A stretch of DNA of 64,000 nt from Candidatus Woesearchaeota archaeon (GTDB taxonomy: Archaea; Nanobdellota; Nanobdellia; Woesearchaeales; UBA12501): assembly GCA_030651375.1 (NCBI GenBank), contig JAUSFM010000015.1:124001-188000 (forward strand), read 5' to 3'. Every line of letters begins with the position of its first letter. Within the stretch, counting starts at the first letter, position 1. Made by a program: the position numbers and the translations under genes. Below the pieces are notes generated by a model. The model was not told the origin of the DNA, made no database searches, and saw nothing but the letters and a program-made list of their open reading frames with translations. Shown piece by piece: positions 35,541 through 45,200 of the stretch.

Positions 35541-35678
35541 ATGCAAGAAACCATAACCATCCCAAAAGAAGAGTATGTACAACTCAAAAAATTAGAAAAA
35601 CTCGACTTTGACTTAATCAGGCAATTTGCCAACAGTTTAGAAGACCTCAAAGCCGGTCGTTTTAAGCGTCTTGCATAG
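35541..35678 (+). CDS. Small antitoxin-like protein
   Basis: A 45-residue protein, MQETITIPKEEYVQLKKLEK..., with the pattern of small archaeal antitoxins of RelB/VapB size (an I-P-K-E-E-Y stretch, then a helix and DLKAGRFKRL). TATA-like atttatac is 26 bp before the ATG. Ends inside the 3' end of the toxin gene on the other strand (17-bp overlap). The pairing with that toxin is inferred from adjacency and families. Confidence 0.65.
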   Translation: MQETITIPKEEYVQLKKLEKLDFDLIRQFANSLEDLKAGRFKRLA

Positions 35679-35979
35679 TCATTGTTTCTGCAACAAGCCG
35701 ATACTCATCTAACTGCATCTTAATATGATCAATCGTTGCTTGTTGATCCTTCTTGCCGCCAACGGCAACGACCAACACTAGTTTCAAGTCGTCATAAACA
35801 AGATAATACACTCTTTTTTCTCTGATGCGTCGCTCTCTCAAAAACGGATATCCCAACGGGTCTCCAAGAACCGGATTTTCAGCAAGCTTTTTCGCAATTT
35901 TTTCTGCTGCTGCCTGATACTCCTTCGGGAGTTTTTCCATTTCCTCTAAATACGTTTTTGTACCTATCACTCTAAACAT
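35662..35979 (-). CDS. RelE/ParE-like toxin
   Basis: A 105-residue protein with the RelE fold: KLPKEYQAAAEKIAKKL helix, a NPVLGDPLGYPFLRERRI loop and strands EKRVYYLVYDDLKLVLVVAVG, then a helical tail. Members cut mRNA on the ribosome or poison gyrase. ATG 35979 is selected by a TATA box at ~36006; an upstream ATG at 36000 is possible. It converges on a small antitoxin-like gene, unusual because toxin and antitoxin genes are normally in one operon. Confidence 0.75.
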   Translation of the reverse strand: MFRVIGTKTYLEEMEKLPKEYQAAAEKIAKKLAENPVLGDPLGYPFLRERRIREKRVYYLVYDDLKLVLVVAVGGKKDQQATIDHIKMQLDEYRLVAETMTMQDA

Positions 35980-36075
35980 GCTCTCTTTCAAACAAATCAA
36001 CTATAAAAACATACCTGTTCATTCTCTTCTACACTCTCTAAATATTTATAACCAATCCGTTAGCATTTTCTGATT

Positions 36076-37905
36076 ATGAAACGGCTCCTGATACTTATCG
36101 TTTTGACGCTGCTTGTACTCGGTTCGTTGCTCGCCTACAGTCGTACGCAGGTCGGTCACATGACGCTCCTTGCCGTCGCGGAAAAAGATGGTGGCGTCTT
36201 GGAGGGGAGCACTGCTGATCTAACCTTAACTCTCCAGCCCGGCACGGGCCGCGTTTTTTTGGACACCCAGCCCGCTTCAAAACTGGACACCCAAATGTCG
36301 ACACGGCTGGCAAAAAATATAGCGTGCAAATTTGTCGGAGCTGATTGTTCACACTATGATTTTTTCTACACTATCACTTCTGGTTCAGTCATCATTGGCG
36401 GGCCGAGCGCGAGCAGTTCCGTTGCGCTCCTCACTGCGGCGATGCTGAAAGGAATCCCGCTTCGCACTGATATCGCGTTTACCGGCACCATCAGCTCCGG
36501 CAATCTCGTCGGCAGTGTTGCCGGTATCCAGAAAAAAATCGATGCCGCAGCAGGAGCGCACCTACAAACCGTGCTGATTCCTGCGGGTTCGCGCTTTGTA
36601 CCGGAAAACGAATTGACTGCAAATGCCACAGATGCTTCGGCAGCAACCATCGACCTTGTTGCGTACGGGCATACCAAAGGCGTCATCATCATTGAGGTCA
36701 GCCGTCTTGACGAGGCGTTTGAACAGTTTACCGGGAAAAAAATAGCAACGCCCGCCGTTCCCCTCAAAATCAATAAACAATATCAAAAAACAATGCAGGT
36801 TCTCGGGCTTTCGCTGTGCGAACGGAGTGCCGGCCTCCAGAAAAATACGGCAAAACTTCTCATTGGCTTCAATGAACTGAATCAGACAAACCTCAAACAA
36901 ATTGCAGAAGCCCAGGAAATCGGATTCAACCTCACCCTGCGTGGTCAGGATGCGTACAATGCAGGCGCATATTATTCCGCTGCAAGTTTTTGCTTCGGCG
37001 CGAATGTTGCGTATAAAGGGATACTCTACCGGCTGCAGCATGGTACCAAAAAAGAATTGAAAGACCTCTTCTCAAAAATAGCTGCTGATATCATCAAGCT
37101 CAATGCAAAAGTGAATGCATACCCCATTACAACAATTACTGACTTGCAGGCATACATGATTGTCAAAGAGCGTTTGATTGAAGCAAATGATCGACTGGTT
37201 GAACTCAACAAACAACTTCCTGATCTTTCTGATGACGATGTTGCCGGCCAGCTCGGGCTCGTCGTGGAACGCACCTACAGCGCGCTGGCATGGTCGGCTT
37301 TTTTCAATGCTTCAGGAAGGACATTTGAAATGAATAATGAATCCTTGCGCGACTCCTGCGACAAAAAACTGTCTGAAACCCTTGAATTTTACCAGTACGC
37401 AAACCTCTTGTATCCCAATCTGCTTGCCGAGGCTAAGCGGCAAATGGAAAAAGCAACTGGCTTTCAGCACCACGGCAATTACGCCTTGTGTTTATTCAAA
37501 GCAGCAATTGCCAAGGCGCAGATTAATATCCTTCTTTCCACTGCAACACTGAAAGAAACTGAACTTGCGCCCTTTGTTGACAACAAAATCGCTGCTGCAG
37601 AAGAAGCAGTTGCGCGGCAGCAGCAAGAAGATATTTTTCCCGTGCTCGGCTACAGCTATGTTGAATACGCGAAAAGCCTGCGCGATGAAAATCCTGTGTC
37701 TGCACTGCTCTACACTGAATATGCGCTGGAGTTGAGCAACCTTGATGATTATTTACGCCCAACCCTTTCTTCACGCACCCTCATTCGTACCGAGGTTGTG
37801 CTGATTTTTGTTGCAGGCATTTTGATTGGCCTTCTGTGCGCGGAAGTGTACCATCAACTACGTACCATAGCGCACAACCGGAAAACACGGAAGAAACGAA
37901 CATAA
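36076..37905 (+). CDS. Membrane-anchored S16 (Lon-type) protease
   Basis: Serine-lysine peptidase domain of the Lon family without an AAA+ domain. An N-terminal hydrophobic helix (about 3-21) is followed by the S16 domain (~50-220) with the catalytic Ser in VIIGGPSASSSVALLTAA and the Lys in GIQKKIDAAA. A long helical region fills residues ~240-580, and a second hydrophobic helix lies near 573-595 (VVLIFVAGILIGLLCAEV), then a basic tail. Probably acts on membrane or extracytoplasmic proteins. Archaea also have a membrane LonB with an ATPase; this one lacks it. Confidence 0.85.
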   Translation: MKRLLILIVLTLLVLGSLLAYSRTQVGHMTLLAVAEKDGGVLEGSTADLTLTLQPGTGRVFLDTQPASKLDTQMSTRLAKNIACKFVGADCSHYDFFYTITSGSVIIGGPSASSSVALLTAAMLKGIPLRTDIAFTGTISSGNLVGSVAGIQKKIDAAAGAHLQTVLIPAGSRFVPENELTANATDASAATIDLVAYGHTKGVIIIEVSRLDEAFEQFTGKKIATPAVPLKINKQYQKTMQVLGLSLCERSAGLQKNTAKLLIGFNELNQTNLKQIAEAQEIGFNLTLRGQDAYNAGAYYSAASFCFGANVAYKGILYRLQHGTKKELKDLFSKIAADIIKLNAKVNAYPITTITDLQAYMIVKERLIEANDRLVELNKQLPDLSDDDVAGQLGLVVERTYSALAWSAFFNASGRTFEMNNESLRDSCDKKLSETLEFYQYANLLYPNLLAEAKRQMEKATGFQHHGNYALCLFKAAIAKAQINILLSTATLKETELAPFVDNKIAAAEEAVARQQQEDIFPVLGYSYVEYAKSLRDENPVSALLYTEYALELSNLDDYLRPTLSSRTLIRTEVVLIFVAGILIGLLCAEVYHQLRTIAHNRKTRKKRT

Positions 37906-38291
37906 ATAACTCTCTTTTTTTACAAAACCACCTTTCAGTAGTCTTCCGACTAATAGAGTTCAAACCCCCGCACTGCACCCGTGAGGGCACAGGGCAGGGG
38001 AAAAAGAGGTGATTATAAGATAATAAACCCTAGCAAGGCCCAATTGCTCAAGCCCTGCCGGGGAAAAAGAGGTGATAGATTATGATCAGTATCGTTCGTC
38101 CACCCCTATTGCCCACCACCTTATTTCTACTCTGGAGTAGTCCATGTTCTATTTAAGCCTTTCGGTTTGGATATTTAAACTGCTCTAATAAACTCTATAA
38201 CTACATTATAACTCATTTTTATGCTTTATGCCCCTCTCCAAAAACGCTCGTTCCACAGGCTATAAATAGGGGGTATGTTCTCCACCATAGT
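37906..38291 (+). other. 386-bp gene-free region
   Basis: Starts with a T-run (about 37914-37921) that could end the protease transcript, then the structured repeat element, an ORF of 24 codons (ATG 38081), several AT-rich TATA-like boxes (about 38148 and 38173) and, at 38259-38269, the likely promoter of the next gene. I see no protein gene of normal size. Confidence 0.5.
37936..38077 (+). ncRNA. Candidate structured RNA with paired 17-bp repeats
   Basis: Hairpin AGTC/GACT with a UUCC loop (37940-37951), then a GC-rich hairpin whose CCC/GGG closes a GUGA tetraloop (37978-37987). GGCAGGG at 37993-37999 can pair with CCCTGCC at 38053-38059. The 17-mer GGGGAAAAAGAGGTGAT occurs at 37997 and again at 38060; each contains a perfect Shine-Dalgarno. 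An ATG lies after the second copy only. The GGCAGGG arm can pair in more than one way, as in a regulatory RNA. Not matched to a known family. Confidence 0.35.
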
Positions 38292-38900
38292 ATGGCCACC
38301 TGCCACAAATGCCCCTTACCAATCTATTACAGCGACTTTTGCGAGCAGTGCTTTTGCGATCTGCTTGAGCGTCGCATCAAAAAATACATCGGCCAGCACG
38401 AGCTTCTCAAGAAAAATGATGTGCTGTATGTTGACAATGACCTTGTTGACTATTTTCTCAAAAAACTGTTCACTCTGCCGCTCACCCTTGTGCGCACCCC
38501 AACCGATGGTGCCTCTGCAAAGCGCGTGCTGGCATGGACCATGGACCATGAGCTTGAATTTTTTCTTGATGAACTCATGACACACGGCCTCATTGCTCCA
38601 GAAAAGCCCGGCTTGAAATTTTTTCTTGCCGTGACCAAAAGCGAACTTCAAGCATACACTGCTGCAAAAAACATTCCCTTGCCCGACGACCTCAAGCCCG
38701 CGCCAAAACATGACCTTATGAAGCCATCTGGCCTCGTGAGCATTCCCGGCAGCGGTGGCGATTTTCTGCCGCTTAACACCATTCAGACACCGGCTGACAT
38801 CCTCAATGAACTTGAAAAGCGTCACCATGAAACACGGGCGAGCCTGATGAAAAGCATTGAGCAATTGAAACTAATTTTGAAAGAAGATAAAACAATATAA
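38292..38900 (+). CDS. Zn-finger protein similar to the N-terminus of NcsA/Ctu-type tRNA thiolation proteins
   Basis: A 202-residue protein opening with C-x2-C...C-x2-C (MATCHKCPLPIYYSDFCEQC). A helix and a strand (KNDVLYVDNDLVDYFLKKL) follow, resembling the first turns of NcsA/Ctu1/Ctu2, which bind zinc and adenylate tRNA U34. No PP-loop (SGGxDS) is visible, so it would be a degenerate or non-catalytic partner. Residues ~100-150 have a helix-turn-like look and the C-terminus (~165-200) is a coiled coil. TATA 28 bp upstream gives a leaderless start. Low-certainty relation. Confidence 0.5.
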   Translation: MATCHKCPLPIYYSDFCEQCFCDLLERRIKKYIGQHELLKKNDVLYVDNDLVDYFLKKLFTLPLTLVRTPTDGASAKRVLAWTMDHELEFFLDELMTHGLIAPEKPGLKFFLAVTKSELQAYTAAKNIPLPDDLKPAPKHDLMKPSGLVSIPGSGGDFLPLNTIQTPADILNELEKRHHETRASLMKSIEQLKLILKEDKTI

Positions 38901-38922
38901 ATCCCAGTTCTTTCCTTTTTCC

Positions 38923-39906
38923 ATGAAGTACCTTCCGCACGTTGCCGCACTTTTTATTATCCTTATCGGCATTTTTTTCACCTATGGCAAGCCATCCTTC
39001 ACCGGCTTTGCAGTGTTCGAGCCAGCGCCGGTTGCTGAAACGACAGCGCATGCTCCTATTGTTCTTTTCTGCCCACATGATTCTTGCCGTGAAACATTCT
39101 TGTTCCTCATCAACGGCTCCACCACGGTTGACTGTGCAAATTTTGACGTTGATTTTCCTGCATTTGTCGAGCTGCTGAAAACAAAAGAACATCGGCTGGT
39201 GGTTGACGTGCACAACTTCAACAAAACTCTTGCACAATTGAACAGCAAGCCTGCAAACGGAAAAAAATATATGCACAACAAATTCTGCATCCTCGATCAT
39301 AGTGTTGTGATCACCGGCAGCATGAATCCGACCTACAACGATATGTTCCGGAACAACAACAATCTGATTATTATCCAATCACGCACGCTTGCGCAGAATT
39401 ACGAAGGCGAATTCGAAGAGCTCTGGAACGGTGTGGTGAATAAAGGAAGCGCAACAAAACATCCACTCATTATTCTCAACAACAAAACGATTGAAAACCG
39501 TTTTTGCCCGGATGATGACTGTGGCGGCGCCGTTGTTCACGCGCTTGAACAGGCGAACCACACTATCTATTTTATGGCATTTTCGTTCACCCACAAAACC
39601 ATTGCGGAAACACTTATCAAAAAATCCTCTGAAGGCGTTGTGGTGAAAGGCGTCATGGAAAAACAGCAGAACAGTACCAACAGTGTCTTTCCCCTGCTGC
39701 AAAAAAATAATGTTTCTGTGCAGTGGGATTCCAACAAATACAAAATGCACCACAAAGTCTTTATCATTGACAATGAAACCGTGGTGACCGGAAGCATGAA
39801 TCCGTCGGCAAGCGGTGCCAAAGGAAATGATGAAAATATTCTTATTATTCACGACCCCGCATTGGCAGAGAAGTTTGTTGAGGAATTTGAGCTTCTTGGG
39901 CAGTAA
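38923..39906 (+). CDS. Exported phospholipase D-like protein
   Basis: A 327-residue protein with a hydrophobic N-terminal anchor (about 5-21) and FTGFAVFE at 26-33, followed by two HKD domains: MHNKFCILD...GSMNP (about residue 116) and MHHKVFIID...GSMNP (about 275). PLD enzymes hydrolyse phosphodiesters in lipids or nucleic acids. Export suggests an external target: foreign membranes, host lipids or DNA uptake. It shares the TGFAVFE sequence with the giant surface protein, so both may be processed in the same way. Starts 22 bp after the preceding gene. Confidence 0.9.
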   Translation: MKYLPHVAALFIILIGIFFTYGKPSFTGFAVFEPAPVAETTAHAPIVLFCPHDSCRETFLFLINGSTTVDCANFDVDFPAFVELLKTKEHRLVVDVHNFNKTLAQLNSKPANGKKYMHNKFCILDHSVVITGSMNPTYNDMFRNNNNLIIIQSRTLAQNYEGEFEELWNGVVNKGSATKHPLIILNNKTIENRFCPDDDCGGAVVHALEQANHTIYFMAFSFTHKTIAETLIKKSSEGVVVKGVMEKQQNSTNSVFPLLQKNNVSVQWDSNKYKMHHKVFIIDNETVVTGSMNPSASGAKGNDENILIIHDPALAEKFVEEFELLGQ

Positions 39907-39907
39907 A

Positions 39908-39916
39908 TTATATAAA
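39908..39916 (+). promoter_or_regulatory. TATA box of the Ser/Thr kinase gene
   Basis: TTATATAAA, centred about 23 bp before ATG 39935, overlapping the end of the preceding gene; indicates a leaderless start and shows that the long in-frame N-terminal extension is not translated. Confidence 0.55.
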
Positions 39917-39934
39917 CAGACTATTTTTCTCGGC

Positions 39935-41170
39935 ATGAGGGGGAAGCTTATGTCCATACTGGGAGGAACAGACACGACTGAACGCTACCGGTTTATTGAC
40001 CGAGTTGGCGAAGGCGGCATGAGTACAGTCTACAGAGCAGAAGACCGTGAGACCCTCGGTTTAGTTGCCGTGAAACTTCTTCATGACGATCTTGCCCGTT
40101 ACGACCATTCGCTCTTTCGTTTTGAGCGAGAAGCAAGAATTCTTAGTGCTCTGAACCATCCTCTCATTGTAAAATGCCATGGCGCTATCACCGTTTCTGA
40201 GGATCCCAAATCCGATAAACTGCGTCCCGGTTTTGTCATGGATTATCTTGAAGGAAAAGACCTCTTTGACACGCTTCGTGATGAACGAGTACTCGATACT
40301 GAAGAAACCGCAATGATAATGCTTCAGCTTGCATTAGCATTTGATTACGTCCATCGCCGCGGAATTGTGCATCGGGATATGAAACCAGAGCAAGTTTCGC
40401 TCCAGCGAAATGGATGTCCTTCTTCTACGAGAATAACCATCTATGACTTTGGCATCTGCGGTTTTATAGGTGATAATCTCCCCTATGCAACTACTAGCTA
40501 TCGGAAACTACCTGTTCTTGCACCTGATGAGAGAAGGCTCACTGCTCACGGAACAGTTTTTGGTACGCCAGAATTTGTATCGCCTGAAGAAGCCGACGGA
40601 AGCAAACACGTCGATGGGCGCACGGATTTGTATGCTTTGGGAATCATGCTGTATCAGATGATTTCAGGCAAGTTGCCATTTCGTGGAGGAAATAAACACT
40701 CAATTATTTCTCGGCAAATCTATGAACCGCCGGCTCCATTTGCTTCAATAGCAACGTGTGATTACAGTTACGGGCGTCGGCAGTATCAGCCAAGTGGGCT
40801 TGATGCTGTTTGTTTCAAACTATTGGAAAAAGACCCCGACAAACGGCATCAAACCGGACGAGAACTTGCGTATGCCGTTCTCAATGCACTTCCCGATATC
40901 ATGGCAGAACGCTTGCTGTTAAGCATGAGCGTTGGCCTGTTGGGCATGAGTTGGAACCAAGAGCAAAAACCTGAAAAAACTCCCGAAAAAGAATTGGTGC
41001 CTGAAGTTGAGACTATGGCATCGGTGTCGGTGGCCGCTGTTGAAGAACCGGTAATACCTCTCGTTGCTCAACCAATAATCGTTCCCCTAAAAAGAGGTTT
41101 CATGGACGACATCGTCTCTTTTTTCCTCGCACCGGATGCGTGGATACGAAATAGAGACCGTCATCTTTAA
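39935..41170 (+). CDS. Ser/Thr protein kinase, PknB-like
   Basis: Eukaryotic-type kinase, 411 residues. Complete set of motifs: GEGGMSTVYRAE (Gly loop), VAVKLL (ATP lysine), FEREARIL (Glu of helix C), GIVHRDMKPEQV (catalytic loop), IYDFGICGF (metal-binding DFG), and GTPEFVSPEEADG (activation segment end). The kinase domain covers ~15-310. The C-terminal ~95 residues are low in complexity, ending MDDIVSFFLAPDAW, with no obvious transmembrane helix. Start at ATG 39935 by TATA position. Bacterial-like. Substrate unknown. Confidence 0.9.
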   Translation: MRGKLMSILGGTDTTERYRFIDRVGEGGMSTVYRAEDRETLGLVAVKLLHDDLARYDHSLFRFEREARILSALNHPLIVKCHGAITVSEDPKSDKLRPGFVMDYLEGKDLFDTLRDERVLDTEETAMIMLQLALAFDYVHRRGIVHRDMKPEQVSLQRNGCPSSTRITIYDFGICGFIGDNLPYATTSYRKLPVLAPDERRLTAHGTVFGTPEFVSPEEADGSKHVDGRTDLYALGIMLYQMISGKLPFRGGNKHSIISRQIYEPPAPFASIATCDYSYGRRQYQPSGLDAVCFKLLEKDPDKRHQTGRELAYAVLNALPDIMAERLLLSMSVGLLGMSWNQEQKPEKTPEKELVPEVETMASVSVAAVEEPVIPLVAQPIIVPLKRGFMDDIVSFFLAPDAWIRNRDRHL

Positions 41171-41195
41171 ATAACCCTATCAAATTCTCAATTGT

Positions 41196-42101
41196 ATGGT
41201 CAACCTCATCATCATCGGCTCGCTTGGGCTGGACGACATCGAAACTCCCTTTGGAAAAAAAGAAAACGTGTTGGGCGGCGCTGCCAGCTATGCATCCTAC
41301 GCTGCCTCTTTTTTCGCCCAGCCGGGCGTTATCAGCATTGTTGGCAGTGATTTTCCCGAAGAATATCTCGCTCTGCTGAAAAAAAGAAACATCGACACCA
41401 CCGGCATTGTCATGCACGGAAAAACATTTCGCTGGTCGGGCTTCTATGAATACGACATGAACGAGGCGAAAACAAAAAAGACCGAGCTGAACTGCATCAC
41501 TGCATTTAATCCCGTTGTTCCTGTTCATTACAAAGATGCGCGCTTTGTTTTCTTGGCGAATATTGACCCTGACCTTCAGGAAAAAGTGCTTGCCCAGACA
41601 AAAAATGCCTTTGTCGTGATGGACACGATGAACTTCTGGATTGCGCAAAAAAAAGAAAAATTGCTCGACATCATCAAAAAAGTCAACATCTTCGTCTGCA
41701 ACGAAGGCGAAGCGAGAATGTTGTTTGGCACGCCGAACCTCATCGAAGCAGGCAAAAAAATTCTCGCGCTGGGGCCGAAAGCAGCCGTGATAAAAAAAGG
41801 CGAGCACGGCGCCTTGTTGTTTACGAATGAAAACGGCCTGCACATCTTCAGCGCGCCGGCCTATCCGCTTGAAGTGGTGCGTGATCCGACCGGCTGCGGC
41901 GATTGTTTCGGCGGAGCGTTTACCGCGTACCTTGCGAAAACCAACGATACCAGCGAGAAAAATTTGAGAAAAGCAGTGGTGTATGGCATGGCCGTTGCGT
42001 CATTGAATGCTGAAGATTTCAGCTTGGAACGGCTCAAAACCGTGACGATGGATGAGATTGAAGAGCGGGTTGCGCTGTTGAGAAGGATGAGGGAATTCTA
42101 G
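41196..42101 (+). CDS. PfkB-family carbohydrate kinase
   Basis: Kinase of the ribokinase/PfkB superfamily, 301 residues. N-terminal VLGGAASYASYAASFF (substrate loop), central EGEARMLFG, and the C-terminal signature DPTGCGDCFGGAFTAYL with the catalytic Asp. The sugar or nucleoside substrate cannot be read from sequence. TATA-like tctttaaata 27 bp upstream. Nearest relatives in archaea are often annotated as ribokinase or adenosine kinase. Confidence 0.9.
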   Translation: MVNLIIIGSLGLDDIETPFGKKENVLGGAASYASYAASFFAQPGVISIVGSDFPEEYLALLKKRNIDTTGIVMHGKTFRWSGFYEYDMNEAKTKKTELNCITAFNPVVPVHYKDARFVFLANIDPDLQEKVLAQTKNAFVVMDTMNFWIAQKKEKLLDIIKKVNIFVCNEGEARMLFGTPNLIEAGKKILALGPKAAVIKKGEHGALLFTNENGLHIFSAPAYPLEVVRDPTGCGDCFGGAFTAYLAKTNDTSEKNLRKAVVYGMAVASLNAEDFSLERLKTVTMDEIEERVALLRRMREF

Positions 42102-42138
42102 TTTTAAATACTACTTTTAAGTAACAAAAATAGAAAGG

Positions 42139-42147
42139 TTTATAAAC
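42139..42147 (+). promoter_or_regulatory. TATA box ahead of the 28-residue ORF
   Basis: TTTATAAAC centred 27 bp before ATG 42170, indicating that this ORF is the first translated in its transcript. Confidence 0.55.
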
Positions 42148-42169
42148 CCTCTATCAGTATCTCTTGAGT

Positions 42170-42256
42170 ATGAAGCCAAAAGCCAACAAACTACCGTTTT
42201 CAGAATTTCTCGAGGATCAGCTCTACGCTGCGCTCAAAGAAGACGATGAGGAATAA
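42170..42256 (+). CDS. 28-residue acidic microprotein
   Basis: MKPKANKLPFSEFLEDQLYA then an acidic end EDDEE; 28 codons. The stop lies 8 bp before the ATG of the 1286-residue gene, and the promoter position puts the transcript start at this ATG, so it is either a leader peptide or a small partner of the large protein. The helix-like, amphipathic look supports a folded binder. No family known. Confidence 0.6.
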   Translation: MKPKANKLPFSEFLEDQLYAALKEDDEE

Positions 42257-42264
42257 TCTTCCCC

Positions 42265-45200
42265 ATGAACCAGTTTGCGCCGCTTGAGGATGTTGTAGCA
42301 TCGCTGGGCGTGCTGTTTGAGAAACGTGAAAAGCATGCGTCGTTGCCTGATGTTCCTGTTGAAACGCTTTCTGCTGATGCCCTTATAACTGAAGGCGAAC
42401 ACTATGCACGCCTGCGTGACGATGCTCTTGGCACACTAAATCATACGTTTGCTGAAGCGCGAGAATTATCAAAAAAAGTTCCTGATGTTTCTCTTGATGA
42501 ACTCGCTCCGCACATTGCCCAAACACGCGACACCATTCTTGCGTTTCAGGAAGCAGATCATGCACGGAATCAGTATCAGTCAGAATCCGTTCGTTTTGAA
42601 CAAGAGATGCTCGAGCGAATGCATAACCTTGACCGTGAAGAAAATCGCCTTTCTACACACTTTGAAGGCCTTGGTAGCCTGCTCCACTATCGTCGCCTCC
42701 GTCGCATTGCTGAAGAGCGAAAAAAACTTTCTGCTGCATATCGGCGTACCCAGCAAACATCCGCGGCGCCTGGCATTGATCTGCTGTATCACGGAAATCT
42801 TAAGGACGCACTTGCAGTCAGTTTATCGCATCGCATAAAAAATGAGTACGCTGAACAGTGGCGCGCAGCGGCGCCGAAAATTGAACTTTCTGAAGAGGTT
42901 CTTGACGAATTGTACACTGCCTATTCAACTTCCCTTCTTTTTGAAGGAATCAAACGAGTGCAAAATCATTGGGCCATGTCCACTTCTGATCTTCCTCTTC
43001 TTAATTCTGACGAACTTCGGGTCAAAGCGCACCAGATTATAAAATCAAAATTAAGGCATCCTCAACAAAAGATCGATGATGAGGCAGTACGCAAACTTCC
43101 AGCCATATTTGATCAGGTCATCAGTTATGCACGAGGTCCGGAACACCGTTACCATGGGCAGACTGATCATTTCACCGACCTCGTCAACACTATCAACCAA
43201 TCACCTACACAGACGCAGGAACGCCGCGCGCTGTCCGAATCACACGACCGAATTATTGAAACGCTCTCTGGTTTTACAGGACGCGCTGATCCATATACCT
43301 ACTCTTCTAATCCTGCTTCTGACGGGTGGCGAAGTTTCGAGTATACTGTTGAGCATCTCGATCTGCAGGCGTGGAATGTTCTCAAGGAACATCCAGCTAT
43401 GCGCCAACAGCACGGCGACACGCTTAACGCATTTCATCAGCTCTGTTCAGCAACGGCATGGAATACTCTCTTGCGCACCAGCTCACCGAATGAGCATCAA
43501 GAATTAAGGAAAGCTGCGCGTGTTTTTTCCACAACGAACAACATTCCATACTTAGTGTATGATTTCTGGAAAAGCGTATTGATTCACGGTAGTGCTCTTC
43601 AGGAATCTCCTGAACATCAGTTTGTTGCCGCACTGGGGGACGAACAGATGCATGAGCTGGAAGGGATGAACATTCCCGGACTCATGGATGTTATTCGTGT
43701 GATGCGCACGGCGACTGATGATTATCGCACTGAAACAATTCCGAACAATCCTCGTTTGAGAAATCCACGTAATGCCGCGATTAAACGTGGCCTTGTTGAC
43801 ATGACGGTTCATTATCTCACGCATGGCACAAAAGATGAAGCGCAATTTGCATTGTCGTATGCTCCTTTTTTACAAACGCCGCGCAAGGGCGGTTTTAATG
43901 AACCCCTTTTTGGAGCACTTGCGAATCGTTTTGGTCTCGATGATGTTGTTGTTCAGGCATTTAAACGGGAGCCGGATGCATTTAATCAGCGCTTGATACA
44001 TTCCATTGGGAAATCTCCCAGAAGATATGACCCTGACCCAACTGCAGATATTAAAGATGATTTTGCTGCACTCGCCCGCTACCGCACTGGTGTAGATGAA
44101 ATTCTTGCAACTGCGTTGCATCCGAAAGCAGTGTGGAATGAGCATCAAACTGTTTACTCGTATCTTGTTCAATCAAGTGAGACTCCTTCACACGAAGTTG
44201 ACCGCGCGCTCGCACACCTCAAACTGGTTGATCAAGACTTCATACACGACAAACTCCATGGCAGCTTTGGTGAATGTTATAACCGCGCTCTCAATAAATA
44301 TCGCACACTATTTGCGTACCAACCGCTCACCGATGCATTCGCCCGTCTCGAATCCTTCATCAACAAAACAACCGAAATTGTTGAAGCAGTAAAAGACAAA
44401 CCCGCATTACATGCCTTTCTAAAAACAGAACAACGTTCGCTTGTTTCTGCTGCATCATATTCTGTTTTAGAAGACTATTTTTTACGGGATGTGAAAGCGG
44501 GATGTGACTATCTCACTATTTTACAGGATGAAAAAATAGCAGACCTTGTGAAAACACAAGCAACTAATGCGTGCCATCGTATTGCAGTATGTCTCCATGC
44601 GATTCCTTCTGAAATTGCCGTTCCCTATATCCGGAACCTCGTTTCCCGAGACGGAGATGCGTCAACACTCGCGGACACCGCGCGTGGCGTCGCTGAAATG
44701 CTTTCTTTCTGGACACTGTCCCGTAATCAGGAGCCATTAGAAAAAAATGTGCTTCACGAGTATCTTCATGATCCTGCACACCTTGGTGTTCTCGATTTGC
44801 TCTGCGAGCTTAATCACACGTGTGGGCCGTACCGGACACCCGCGGTTTCAGCTAACGAATCGTTCTTTGACCACCTCGAGGCAAACCTCAGTCTTCTGAA
44901 ACAGGCGGGATTCCAGCCAACGTATTTCCTTGTCAAGGAACTCCACACTGCTGAAGATAAACAGCAAAAAATCACCGCATGGAAATCAGCCATGGAATCG
45001 TTTGGCGAAGGAACCTTCGACCCTGCCAACGAACTTCACCGAAATCTTGAATACTCGCGTTTCAGAAAAATTGTTGACCACGAAAAAGTCAAGCGCCACG
45101 TCAAGAACCACTTCACCTTTGATGAATACATCCAGATTTTCGACCGCAAGCCGGTTGACGAGCAATTTTCCGAGCGTGACCAGTTTGAAATTGGGTGTGT

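Noticed and set aside
37951-37980. tRNA suggested by agttcaaacccccg
   Set aside because: Resembles a T loop, but no acceptor or anticodon arms can be built around it.
38081-38155. 24-codon ORF after the second SD-bearing repeat
   Set aside because: Has an SD, but the sequence has no protein-like features; kept only as part of the RNA candidate.
39815-39934. N-terminal extension of the kinase ORF
   Set aside because: Overlaps the PLD gene and precedes the TATA box; the ATG at 39935 fits both kinase domain and promoter.
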